Shown here piece by piece: positions 34,616 to 41,843 of a DNA stretch of 41,843 nucleotides. The DNA is from Asticcacaulis sp. UBA2476 (GTDB lineage Bacteria; Pseudomonadota; Alphaproteobacteria; Caulobacterales; Caulobacteraceae). The stretch covers positions 1 to 41,843 of the forward strand of contig DDPE01000068.1 of assembly GCA_002342035.1 (NCBI GenBank). Direction: 5' to 3'. Each line of letters opens with the position of its first letter. Position 1 is the first letter of the stretch. The notes under the pieces are model-generated. The model did no database searches, was not told the origin of the DNA, and saw only the letters and a program-made list of their open reading frames with translations. Made by a program: the position numbers and the translations under genes.

Positions 34616-35002
34616 TTAATCCTTTTCCATAGTGCACTGCAGCGGATGTTGGTGACGGCGGGCCATGTCTACAACCTGCGCCACTTTCGTTTCCGCCACT
34701 TCGTAGGTATAGGTCCCGCATACGCCCACGCCGGTCTGATGGACATGCAGCATGACGCGGGTGGCGTCCTCACGCGACTTGTTAAAGAACCGCTCAAGGA
34801 CATAGACCACGAATTCCATCGGGGTGTAGTCGTCATTGAGGATCAGCACGCGGTACAGCGACGGCTTTTGCGGCCTCGGCTTTGCATCAACAACCGCAAA
34901 CGGGGCCTGGTCAGGCTTAATGTCGGGAGTCTTCGTCCCGCCCTTGCCCGCTGACGTTACTGCGCCCGCTGACGTTACTGCGATCGTCATCGACTGTGCC
35001 AT
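34616..35002 (-). CDS. clpS: ClpS adaptor (N-degron recognition)
   Basis: A 128-residue adaptor that delivers N-end-rule substrates to ClpAP. The core LYRVLILNDDYTPMEFVVYVLERFF, MLHVHQTGVGVCGTYTYEVAETK and HPLQCTMEKD is highly conserved, including the Asn-Asp-Asp and hydrophobic-pocket residues. The ATG at 35002 has GAGGG 10 bp upstream; a TTG at 35056 would add 18 residues, so the start is uncertain. The flexible N-terminal extension contains a perfect 18-bp in-frame duplication giving AVTSAG twice. It pairs with clpA downstream. Confidence 0.93.
   Translation of the reverse strand: MAQSMTIAVTSAGAVTSAGKGGTKTPDIKPDQAPFAVVDAKPRPQKPSLYRVLILNDDYTPMEFVVYVLERFFNKSREDATRVMLHVHQTGVGVCGTYTYEVAETKVAQVVDMARRHQHPLQCTMEKD
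34946..34981. repeat. Tandem 18-bp duplication inside the clpS N-terminal extension
   Basis: GCCCGCTGACGTTACTGC is present twice with no gap (34946-34963 and 34964-34981), adding six residues without shifting the frame. Confidence 0.9.
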
Positions 35003-35436
35003 GATGTTAGCGCCCTCAACCTCCTCAAGCGCGAAATCAAACCCGTTACCCGACAAGACTAAACCTCTTTGTTTTAACCATACGCTAACGTCGTTCTTTC
35101 AACTTAACGCCACCGACCTGAAGGCCGGATGAACGAAGCGATTTTAGCGCCGGTTGGAAACGTAGCCTAATGAAGATAGTACAAACTTTGAACCTGTTAA
35201 GGGGCAATCGCCAATACTATCCCCCGTTACGATCACAGTTTACGCCTAAGTCTTACAAAAGGTGTGCAAAAAAGATTGTTCTCCACATCAGATAGCCAAA
35301 GACTAAACGTGCTTCGCCGCCGTTGAATATGTGGATTCTGCCCGATCACTTAAACTTGATCGCAGGTGCAGCATCCTGCGGTCACTCGTGGCCTAGCCAT
35401 TTTAAGTTGTGCTAACGCTTCGCTCCTTGAGCACTA
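35003..35436. other. Gene-free region upstream of clpS, with a CtrA-like half-consensus site
   Basis: About 430 bp with no supported gene. TTAACCATACGCTAAC (35074-35089) fits the CtrA pattern TTAA-N7-TTAAC except one base and lies just upstream of the clpS coding region. A small GTGCT/AGCAC hairpin sits near 35409-35434. A small RNA cannot be excluded but nothing positive supports one. Confidence 0.35.
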
Positions 35437-35476
35437 ATAAAAAAAATCCCCGGACGGTTGTTGAGACCATCCGGGG
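35437..35476 (-). terminator. Intrinsic terminator of the phasin gene
   Basis: On the minus strand CCCCGGATGGT and ACCGTCCGGGG form an 11-bp stem (one G:U pair) around a 7-nt loop, followed by A and a long T run. It lies about 95 bp past the phasin stop. Confidence 0.85.
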
Positions 35477-35570
35477 CTACAGCAATTTGGCGAATTGCAG
35501 CTTTAAATTTTAAGTGCCGGTCTGATACGCGACCGGCCAATGACCGGCGAATAACCGAAGATTACTAAAA

Positions 35571-36008
35571 CTACTTGTAGGACTGGAACTTCTCAACAGC
35601 CGCCGTCATGCGGGCGTTGATCGGCTTGAAGGTGTCTTTGAACGAGGCCGACAGGGTTTCAGAAATGGTATTCATTTCCGACACATAGGCTTCGATCGAC
35701 GACTTGGCCCAGGACGATTGCAGTTCAATCACTTCTTGGACGCTCTTGGCGCTCGACAGGTTCTTGCCCGCAGCGACAGCGTCTTCCCAGTTCTTTTTGG
35801 CGAAAGCGGCGGTTTGGGCGCCAACGGTTTCAACACCCTTGGTGGCGGCCGTCATGCTCTCGATGACCGCTTCGATGTTGCCCTTGGACAGGCTGTTGAC
35901 TTCGTTGAGCATGCCCAACGACTTTTCAACGCCGTCTTTGAAGGCTTGATTACCCGCAACCGAAGCGCGCTCGACGGTTGATTTGAAAGCTTCTGTACCC
36001 GTATCCAT
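35571..36008 (-). CDS. Phasin family protein
   Basis: A 145-residue, almost wholly helical phasin. NQAFKDGVEKSLGMLNEVNSLSKGNIEAVIESMTAATKGVETVGAQTAAFAKKNWEDAVAA is characteristic, with the typical heptad-like amphipathic pattern. Phasins coat polyhydroxybutyrate granules and control their size; some have chaperone roles. GGGAGA lies 9 bp before the ATG. It is a single-gene unit with a strong terminator. A TTGTGCA/TGCACAA palindrome upstream fits the TGC-N3-GCA target of the PHB regulator PhaR. Confidence 0.93.
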   Translation of the reverse strand: MDTGTEAFKSTVERASVAGNQAFKDGVEKSLGMLNEVNSLSKGNIEAVIESMTAATKGVETVGAQTAAFAKKNWEDAVAAGKNLSSAKSVQEVIELQSSWAKSSIEAYVSEMNTISETLSASFKDTFKPINARMTAAVEKFQSYK

Positions 36009-36688
36009 GTCAAATATCTCCCTATTTGATGCTAAAGGACTCTTGGTCGAGTCTCAGTCTTACTGGCGAAAAAATATCGCCATAAGTGCAAAAATACTCA
36101 GAAACACAACCATTGAAAGCATTTATAACGCAAGCGCACACTGATGTCAAACATTATTGTGCAGTGCACAAAATTCTACGTACGCAAATACCGCCGGTTA
36201 CCTCACTCAGGATTCCCCCATTGCGGGAGGCCCCTTTATAACCAGCCAAAAGACGCGGCTTAATGCCAAAGGTAGGATTTGTAAAAAATTTTAGTCTGTA
36301 AGCGTTTTACGACACGACGCGGCTTCAACTACGGCGCGGCTTATACATTAAGACGACTCACGCCGGATAAGCCTGATCCGGCGCATTAAGGGTTTGTAAG
36401 TCATAACGGCGTTTTATAGTAAGCTTATTTACCGGCGGCGCGTACCTCCGCTACATTTTGGGCTCAATTGCGCGTTATCGTGACCATATAGTTACAGGTA
36501 GTAAGTTGACTAATCCGCGCCAGCCTGTTGAATTAAGCTTAACCGTGTGGCGGATGAGATCGGGAATCGTGACACGCCTTACTCAAGACATTATTTCCCG
36601 ATGCTAAAGTTTTTTAATCAGTGCCCGATTTTTTATAAAAAAGGCACAAGGTTGTGGCGTAAATCTAGTAAATAAGGAGCTTGGCCCG
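36009..36688. other. 680-bp divergent intergenic region between the phasin and D,D-carboxypeptidase genes
   Basis: No gene is supported. It holds the PhaR-like palindrome, a hairpin CGCCGGAT/ATCCGGCG (36361-36383) without a T run, and an AT-rich palindrome TTTTTTATAAAAAA (36629-36642) flanked by GTGCC and GGCAC in the leader of the carboxypeptidase gene. The base composition is more AT-rich than the surrounding genes. Promoters for both genes must lie here but I could not fix them. Confidence 0.4.
36157..36171. promoter_or_regulatory. Candidate PhaR operator upstream of the phasin gene
   Basis: TTGTGCAGTGCACAA is a perfect 7-bp inverted repeat around one base, 149 bp ahead of the phasin start. 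It contains TGC-N3-GCA, the known core of PhaR sites in alphaproteobacteria. Confidence 0.5.
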
Positions 36689-38140
36689 TTGCGTATCCTC
36701 CCCTCAGCCAAGACGCGAATGTCTCTTGAACGCATTTCGCGTGAAACTACCGTACCGGCCTCAAAAGCCCGTGCGATCGCTGTAGCGCGGCCCCTGCGCA
36801 CCGCACTGTCCGCGCTGATCCCCACCCTTATTTGCCTGATGATGGTGATCGGCTTTGCCACCGCCGCGCGGGCTCAGGACTTGTCCGAACAAAGTGCGCG
36901 TTACGCCGCCATCGTCGTCGATGCCCAATCCGGCGAAGTCTTTTACGCCAGCCGCGCCGATAGTCAGCGCTACCCCGCCTCGCTGACCAAGATTATGACG
37001 CTCTATATGGCGTTTGAGGCCATCTCGATGGGGGAATTAAAGCCCACCGATCTGATCACCATGTCGCCGCACGCCGCCTCCATGCAGCCGGTCAAGGTCT
37101 GGCTGAAAGCTGGCGACACTATTGACGTCGATTCAGCCATGAAGCTGGTCGCACTCTATTCCGCCAACGATCTGGCCGCCGCTCTGGGCGAAAAGATCGG
37201 CGGTACCGAAGCCCGCTTTGGGGCCTTGATGACCCTGCGCGCTAAGGAACTGGGCATGACCCAGACCAATTTCGTCAATGCGTCGGGCCTGCCCGATAAC
37301 CGTCAGGTGTCTTCGGCCCGCGACTTCGCCATTCTGGCCCGCGCGGTGATGCGCGACTACCCCCAGTATTATGAATACTTCCACATCAAGAACTACACCT
37401 GGCGTGGTAAGACCTACTACAATCATAATCCGTTGCTGGCCATGTCTGGCGTCGATGGCATGAAGACCGGCGTAACCAATGCCGCCGGCTACAATCTGGT
37501 GGCCTCTCAGGTTAAGGGCAACCGCCGTCTGATCGCCGTCATGTTGGGCGGCGACAACAAATCCCAGCGTCGTGAGCACGTCACTGCGTTGCTCAACACC
37601 GGTTTTGACGTCATCGCCCGCCGCAATAAGGGCGAGGAAATCCTCGTCGCCCAGACGGCGTTTACGCAGTCCTTTGGATCGGCCTCAGCGTCGCCCTACA
37701 CGGTTCTGGCCCGCAATGACCAACTGATGAGCGACGCCCAGTTACGCGACGCCCTGCAAGGGTCGGAAATGGCCAATATGTCTGAGGATGTGCAGCGCCT
37801 GAGTTCCACCGCCAATGCTCCGGCTGTGGCCAAAGCGCTGGCCGATGCCAAGGCTAAACCGGTGGCCAAGAAAACCGCAACCAAGGCCAAGAAAAAAGAC
37901 CCTGACGCCATCTGGGCTATTCAGGTCGGTGCCTTTAAGCAAAAGTCACTGGCTCAGGACTGGACTAAGGATCTGAAAAAACGATTTAAGACCAATCTAG
38001 CCGAGGCTGTGTCTGACGTCAGCCGTAACTCCAATGGCTGGTACCGCACCCGCTTTGTTGAGATGACCAAGGCGCAGGCCCAAAAAGCCTGCAAGGCGAT
38101 CGAAGCCAAGCGGCTCGATTGCATGGTGGTGAAATCCTGA
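36689..38140 (+). CDS. D-alanyl-D-alanine carboxypeptidase (penicillin-binding protein, S11) with C-terminal SPOR domain
   Basis: A 483-residue exported enzyme that trims the terminal D-Ala from peptidoglycan stem peptides. The S11 serine-peptidase motifs are SLTK (S98, K101), SAN (158-160) and KTG (259-261). A long hydrophobic signal segment lies at about 38-63, ending ARAQ. After an Ala/Lys-rich linker, residues about 403-483 form a SPOR domain (WAIQVGAF), which binds denuded glycan at the division site. The TTG start at 36689 is chosen because AAGGAG lies 9 bp upstream; an ATG 30 bp later has no ribosome binding site. It ends at a bidirectional terminator. Confidence 0.93.
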   Translation: MRILPSAKTRMSLERISRETTVPASKARAIAVARPLRTALSALIPTLICLMMVIGFATAARAQDLSEQSARYAAIVVDAQSGEVFYASRADSQRYPASLTKIMTLYMAFEAISMGELKPTDLITMSPHAASMQPVKVWLKAGDTIDVDSAMKLVALYSANDLAAALGEKIGGTEARFGALMTLRAKELGMTQTNFVNASGLPDNRQVSSARDFAILARAVMRDYPQYYEYFHIKNYTWRGKTYYNHNPLLAMSGVDGMKTGVTNAAGYNLVASQVKGNRRLIAVMLGGDNKSQRREHVTALLNTGFDVIARRNKGEEILVAQTAFTQSFGSASASPYTVLARNDQLMSDAQLRDALQGSEMANMSEDVQRLSSTANAPAVAKALADAKAKPVAKKTATKAKKKDPDAIWAIQVGAFKQKSLAQDWTKDLKKRFKTNLAEAVSDVSRNSNGWYRTRFVEMTKAQAQKACKAIEAKRLDCMVVKS

Positions 38141-38144
38141 TCAT

Positions 38145-38175
38145 AAAAAAGCGCTCCAGTTGGAGCGCTTTTTTT
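38145..38175. terminator. Bidirectional intrinsic terminator
   Basis: GCGCTCC-AGTT-GGAGCGC (38151-38168) is flanked by six A and seven T residues, so it works for the carboxypeptidase gene on the plus strand and for the converging acyltransferase gene. The T run touches the stop codon of the latter. Confidence 0.88.
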
Positions 38176-39322
38176 ATGCCGCCTGATCGTTAGCAGCGCG
38201 GCTTAGGGCCCGTTTGGCGGTGCCGCCCATGGCTTTCAGCCAGCCTGATGCCGAGACTTCACAGGCCTGAATGATATTGAAGCGGCGACGCAGGCTCAGG
38301 CGCACGCTTTTCGCCTGACTTTTCAACATCGGCAGAGCCTCGACCAGACTATCCAGAATAAGCTCGCCCACGCTCGGTACTGACGACACAACCCCTTCGA
38401 GGCACGCCGTCTCCGGCGTTGTCAGGACGTGCTTATACTGCTCGCCGCCACAGCCGAAGTCGACCCGCTTCACCCCCAGCGCCTCGACGTGCTGCATGAT
38501 GCGCATAGAGAGCAGAATGCCCGGACTGTAGCGGCCATAGCTCTCCGCATAGGCCGGGAACCAGAAATGCAGGTTATCGCCCTTGATCAGGCAGATCTCA
38601 GCCGCAACCAGCCCGCCCTCGTGGCGGAAAACACCTACCCGCAGGCCAAAGCCCTGATCCTGATAGCCCGCCAGGGTCTTAAGCAGGGTCAGGGTCCAGC
38701 CGCAGGTAAAGACATCATGCAGGCCTGAGCGCTTATATTGCAGGCGTTTCTGCTCGATGATCCATTCGATAATGGCCGATGTCGCCATTTCCCACGAAAA
38801 CTCAAAGCCGCCAAAGTCTTTATCGACATTACGAGTACATCTGCCGATATTCTTGAAAAACTTGTGGTGCTCGGCTTTTTGAGTCTCAAGCCACGCCTCA
38901 TAGCCGTGCGACAAATCGGCGATACGGCGGATGTGATTGGTGGTCCTGGCCGCCGGGTTCATCGGCCCTACCCAGCCCTGAAACACCAGATGCTGAGCCC
39001 CCAGCGATTTTAACAAGGCTTTGAAATCTATCTGCAAATCGCGGCGACCGATAATGCCGTGATAATCGGTCAGTGGCGCCCCCAGCGGCTGAATAGTCCG
39101 CCCGCGGCGCTGAAACGGAAAATACCCGGCCACCCGGTCGTCCTCATAGAGCCGCGCCACAAACGCCTTGGGCACACTTTGACCAATGGCCATGACATAA
39201 CGCACATCGAAATAAGGCCCGATCAGGTCGTCGCGCTCGGCCATAAAGCCCTGCCACAGCCTGACATCCTCCGCGCTCAATTGATCGGGCTTAATGATGT
39301 CAACACGGGAGTGTTTGACCAT
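38174..39322 (-). CDS. GNAT/FemAB-like acyltransferase (CelD/BcsL type)
   Basis: A 382-residue cytoplasmic protein of the acetyltransferase_6/FemAB-like fold. The C-terminal VKRVDFGCGGEQYKHVLTTPET block and HKFFKNIGRCTRN segment are typical of CelD/BcsL-type proteins, which transfer acyl or aminoacyl groups to cell-envelope polysaccharide or peptidoglycan precursors. There is no signal peptide. The ribosome binding site is weak. It converges with the carboxypeptidase gene; a role in envelope building is inferred from family and place. The substrate is unknown. Confidence 0.85.
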   Translation of the reverse strand: MVKHSRVDIIKPDQLSAEDVRLWQGFMAERDDLIGPYFDVRYVMAIGQSVPKAFVARLYEDDRVAGYFPFQRRGRTIQPLGAPLTDYHGIIGRRDLQIDFKALLKSLGAQHLVFQGWVGPMNPAARTTNHIRRIADLSHGYEAWLETQKAEHHKFFKNIGRCTRNVDKDFGGFEFSWEMATSAIIEWIIEQKRLQYKRSGLHDVFTCGWTLTLLKTLAGYQDQGFGLRVGVFRHEGGLVAAEICLIKGDNLHFWFPAYAESYGRYSPGILLSMRIMQHVEALGVKRVDFGCGGEQYKHVLTTPETACLEGVVSSVPSVGELILDSLVEALPMLKSQAKSVRLSLRRRFNIIQACEVSASGWLKAMGGTAKRALSRAANDQAA

Positions 39323-39434
39323 GGGTGTGTTTCCGCCGCTTTGATTTGGCAGTCACCTTACGCGAATATGATTAAATCCGGCCTAAGTACCATGGTAAAC
39401 AAGGCCTTTCATCCTGCGACATATTACCGCCCGA

Positions 39435-40058
39435 TCACCGCCCTGGCGGGCTGAAGGTTTGCGAGATGGCCTGAAACACCGGCAAGGCCTCGCAGGCCTG
39501 ATGATGGGCCTTAAGGGCCGGACAGGCTTTGAAATCCAGCAGACCGTCATGGGCTTCGGATATAAACCTGAGCGTACAGGCGACCGCAATATCGGCATGG
39601 CCGGGCTGATCCCTGAACCAGAACGGCGTGGTCAGTTTCTCACGTTCGGCTTCCAGCACGGCCAATCCGTCGGCAATTTGCTGGCGGCAACGATCAACCC
39701 ATAGATCGGATGGCGCTGGATGAAAGGCATGCTCATAGAAGAGACTGACCGCCTTATCGGCCAGCCCGGTCGCCAATGCCATGATGTAAAGCGCTTTTTG
39801 GCGGTCAGCACCACTTCTGGCCATCAAGGGGGCGGCTGCCCGCTCATCCAGATAATCGATGATGGTCGGGCTGTCGATCAGCGCCTCGCCATCATCCAGC
39901 ACCAGAACCGGCACCCGGCGTAAGGGGTTATATGGGGCGATCATATCCCCGTCGCGAAAGGTCGACCACGGTTTATGCTCGAAACTTATCCCATACAGCA
40001 TCAGGGCAATGCCGACACGGCGCACAAAGGGGCTATCATACTGGCCAATCAGGATCAT
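39435..40058 (-). CDS. Glutathione S-transferase family protein
   Basis: A 207-residue GST. The N-terminal thioredoxin-like domain has ILIGQYDSPFVRRVGIALMLYGISFEH, the cis-proline in RRVPVLVLDDG and the glutathione-contact IDSPTIIDYLDE. The helical C-terminal domain ends with HADIAVACTLRFISEAH. S9 in the N-terminal segment could be the activating residue. It lies 16 bp after a DUF2007 gene on the same strand, so the two are probably co-transcribed. Substrate unknown. Confidence 0.92.
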   Translation of the reverse strand: MILIGQYDSPFVRRVGIALMLYGISFEHKPWSTFRDGDMIAPYNPLRRVPVLVLDDGEALIDSPTIIDYLDERAAAPLMARSGADRQKALYIMALATGLADKAVSLFYEHAFHPAPSDLWVDRCRQQIADGLAVLEAEREKLTTPFWFRDQPGHADIAVACTLRFISEAHDGLLDFKACPALKAHHQACEALPVFQAISQTFSPPGR

Positions 40059-40074
40059 GCCGACCTCACTATAA

Positions 40075-40308
40075 CTATTTCAGAGGCCGCAGTTCGTCCC
40101 CCAATCCTGCGTCTTGCATCAAAGTGCGTGCTTCGTCAAATCCGTCGGCTTCGACCAGTATGCGCTTGGGGAACAACCCAATCGAGCCTTCGGTCGCACT
40201 GATGTTTCTATCCGCTACGAAATAGGCCAGCCCTGCCGATTTCAGCAGGGTTTCCACATAGGAAATGAGGACCATATTATTGGTGCGGATCAGTTCTTTC
40301 ACATCCAC
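40075..40308 (-). CDS. DUF2007 family small protein
   Basis: A 77-residue protein matching DUF2007, a ferredoxin-like alpha/beta fold: MKELIRTNNMVLISYVETLL-type start, then GLAYFVADRNIS and the end strand RILVEADGFDEARTLM. The family is called a putative signal-transducing protein, and related to PII-like folds, but its role is unproven. It lies just upstream of the GST gene in the same direction. Confidence 0.85.
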   Translation of the reverse strand: MDVKELIRTNNMVLISYVETLLKSAGLAYFVADRNISATEGSIGLFPKRILVEADGFDEARTLMQDAGLGDELRPLK

Positions 40309-40361
40309 AACCTAACCTATTGCCTGCGGGCCGCCTATGCGCCTTCACCGAGATGTGACCG

Positions 40362-41222
40362 TCATGCAAGCGGCAGGTAAATGTCTGCGCGCAGGTCAGC
40401 CGCCTCAACCGCTTCCGGATCATCCAGATAATGGAACCGCATCGGCTGATCGGCCACGATCTCACCGGCGTCAATAACCGCGGCATATAAGGCATCTACG
40501 CTGGGCTGAATGGTGTCGTAATCCCCCAGATGGCAAAGCCGCGCGCATCGTCCGGCCGGAACATCAATGCGATACAGATCGTCGATCAAAGCCCCCTGCC
40601 CGCCAACATCCACCGCCACTTCGGCACGACAGTCTTTGGCAGGTGTTATGCGTGGGTCATCATGCAGATAGCCGTACAGCCCGCGCAAGGCTTCCATCGG
40701 CAATTCTGAAAACACCAGTTCAAACAGCCGGTTATAGACCCCGTTCAGTTCCGGATAGGGCCCCGTGTTGCGCAAAGCGGTCAGCGTCAGGGGTTCAGTG
40801 GCCACAATTTCAATAACCATTGGGGCATCGGTCAGGTCGGGGCGGCGCATAGCGGCCTCAAGGCTTTGACGGATATCGACCGACCGTCGTATCTGGGTGG
40901 CAGTATGGCCGGTTTCGGCCTTAAGGGCGCGGGCCAGCCCCTGAGAGGTCGCGTATCCTGACGCATCAGTCGCCGCCGCGATGGAGCGGTCCAGCGCCGG
41001 AACCGCCCGTGCCAGCCGGATACGTTTGATGGTATCGGCAACCGTCTCTCCGGTCATAAGACGATAGATGCGGTGAAAATGAAATGGCGACAGAGCCGCC
41101 ACAGACGCCAGCGCTTCCAGATCAGGTGTTTCGCCGGGATCAGTATTTTGCAGATGGTCAATCACGCGTTCAATGCGGTCGGCATATATCTGACGTTGGG
41201 AAGGCTTAATTGATGACGTCAT
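40362..41222 (-). CDS. AraC-family regulator with GyrI-like effector domain
   Basis: A 286-residue regulator. Residues about 10-105 form a double helix-turn-helix of the AraC type (LEALASVAALSPFHFHRIYRLMTGETVADTIKRIRLARA). The first recognition part is well kept; the second (ASGYATSQGLARALKAETGHTATQIRR) is recognisable. Residues about 125-286 form a GyrI/SOUL-like ligand domain, as in Rob/SoxS relatives that sense toxic cations or drugs. The ATG at 41222 is chosen because GGAGC precedes it; an earlier in-frame start 48 bp upstream lacks one. The gene is alone in its unit. Confidence 0.9.
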   Translation of the reverse strand: MTSSIKPSQRQIYADRIERVIDHLQNTDPGETPDLEALASVAALSPFHFHRIYRLMTGETVADTIKRIRLARAVPALDRSIAAATDASGYATSQGLARALKAETGHTATQIRRSVDIRQSLEAAMRRPDLTDAPMVIEIVATEPLTLTALRNTGPYPELNGVYNRLFELVFSELPMEALRGLYGYLHDDPRITPAKDCRAEVAVDVGGQGALIDDLYRIDVPAGRCARLCHLGDYDTIQPSVDALYAAVIDAGEIVADQPMRFHYLDDPEAVEAADLRADIYLPLA

Positions 41223-41298
41223 GGGCGAGCTCCGGTCAATGAACATGACCAAAACCATAGGCCCGGTCAAACCCTGCGTCGTTCCCGATCTTGCTTAA

Positions 41299-41340
41299 AC
41301 AAGGGGGCAAGCCCCCTTGACCCGTTAGCTGGGGCAGGCT
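41299..41340 (+). repeat. Structured repeat family A, copy 2
   Basis: AAGGGGGC-AA-GCCCCCTT followed by TTGACCCGTTAGCTGG. It pairs with the copy at 30199-30242 and shows the same hairpin with a compensating base-pair swap. Confidence 0.75.
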
Positions 41341-41356
41341 GACAGTTGAACTAAAC

Positions 41357-41386
41357 AAAAAACCCCTCCGGTTTGCACCGAAGGGG
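41357..41386 (-). terminator. Intrinsic terminator of tuf
   Basis: On the minus strand CCCCTTCGGT-GCAA-ACCGGAGGGG (one T:G pair) is followed by six T residues (41362 down to 41357), about 60 bp past the tuf stop. Confidence 0.9.
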
Positions 41387-41429
41387 CTTGATTTAGTCAC
41401 AGTGCTGTCCGCCGCGCCCGGTTAGGGGT

Positions 41430-41447
41430 GCAGGGACAAGTCCCTGC
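41430..41447 (-). repeat. Structured repeat family B, copy 2, abutting the tuf stop
   Basis: GCAGGGAC-TT-GTCCCTGC begins at the base after the TAA of tuf on the minus strand and is followed by ACCCC, as in the copy at 31355-31377. Confidence 0.6.
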
Positions 41448-41843
41448 TTAGGCGATGATCTTAGCGACGACGCCAGCGCCGACGGTACGGCCGCCTTCAC
41501 GGATAGCGAAGCGCAGCTTCTCTTCCATGGCGATCGGGGTGATCAGCTCGACGTCCAGCTCAGCATTGTCGCCCGGCATGATCATTTCCACGCCTTCTTT
41601 CAGCTTCACGATACCGGTCACGTCCGTCGTACGGAAGTAGAACTGCGGACGGTAGTTGGTGAAGAACGGCGTGTGACGACCGCCTTCTTCCTTGTTCAGG
41701 ATGTAGGCTTCGGCGATGAACTTGGTGTGCGGGGTGATCGAACCTGGCTTACACAGAACCTGACCGCGCTCAACGTCTTCACGCTTGGTGCCACGCAGCA
41801 GAACGCCGACGTTGTCACCCGCTTGACCTTGGTCGAGCAGCTT
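41448..41843 (-). CDS. tuf: Elongation factor Tu, C-terminal part only (cut by window end)
   Basis: The last 131 residues of EF-Tu. Translation of the minus strand gives KLLDQGQAGDNVGVLLRGTK at the window edge, then the domain II/III boundary and domain III, ending GGRTVGAGVVAKIIA before TAA. The sequence is almost invariant in this factor, which carries aminoacyl-tRNA to the ribosome. The start lies beyond the window. Downstream it has a hairpin repeat and a strong terminator. Confidence 0.98.
   Translation of the reverse strand, partial: KLLDQGQAGDNVGVLLRGTKREDVERGQVLCKPGSITPHTKFIAEAYILNKEEGGRHTPFFTNYRPQFYFRTTDVTGIVKLKEGVEMIMPGDNAELDVELITPIAMEEKLRFAIREGGRTVGAGVVAKIIA

Noticed and set aside
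35003..35436. Possible small RNA in the gap between clpS and the phasin terminator
   Set aside because: Only a weak hairpin is present, with no promoter and terminator pair to define a transcript.
41455..41640. Plus-strand open frame across the 3' end of tuf
   Set aside because: The minus strand encodes unmistakable EF-Tu; the plus frame is a shadow.

Overview
The window looks like chromosome of a stalked alphaproteobacterium (Caulobacterales, perhaps Asticcacaulis). The reasons are a Caulobacter/Xanthomonas-type TonB-dependent receptor next to tryptophan-halogenase-like genes, a ClpS/ClpA pair with a nearby phasin, moderately high GC, and an operator resembling the one I recall for the Caulobacter xylose repressor. 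This is inference from gene content; no rRNA or other decisive marker is present.

Region 1 (1-14.2 kb) is a xylan-type utilisation locus. A 247-bp divergent intergenic region separates four co-directional flavin-dependent tryptophan-halogenase homologues (minus strand, tightly packed with overlapping starts and stops) from a large TonB-dependent receptor (plus strand). The receptor is followed by a GH10 endo-xylanase, a GH43 beta-xylosidase-like enzyme and a small exported protein resembling a carbohydrate-binding module. A cupin/JmjC-like protein converges on that operon. A TAGCGCTA-centred operator lies just downstream of the receptor promoter. One of the four halogenase homologues has lost the residues expected for halogenation.

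Region 2 (14.2-25.5 kb) holds an OmpW-type porin, a rhodanese next to an ArsR-family regulator with the two-cysteine layout of persulfide sensors, an exported GH5 enzyme, and a small membrane-protein/XRE-regulator pair behind two matching inverted-repeat operators. A minus-strand polysaccharide cluster follows: GH2 beta-galactosidase, IclR regulator, DUF2264 protein and a GH105-DUF4861 fusion. Together these suggest use of a galactose- and uronate-containing plant or algal polysaccharide.

Region 3 (25.8-41.8 kb) is mostly housekeeping: a GGDEF-EAL c-di-GMP enzyme, a DUF4153 membrane protein, a tiny membrane protein, a luciferase-like oxidoreductase, clpA and clpS, a phasin, a D,D-carboxypeptidase with a SPOR domain, an acyltransferase, a glutathione S-transferase, a DUF2007 protein, an AraC/GyrI-type regulator and the 3' part of tuf. 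Its intergenic spaces carry at least three families of structured repeats. Two of these have copies inside the window whose base changes preserve hairpin pairing.

No tRNA, rRNA, CRISPR array, insertion sequence or prophage was recognised.
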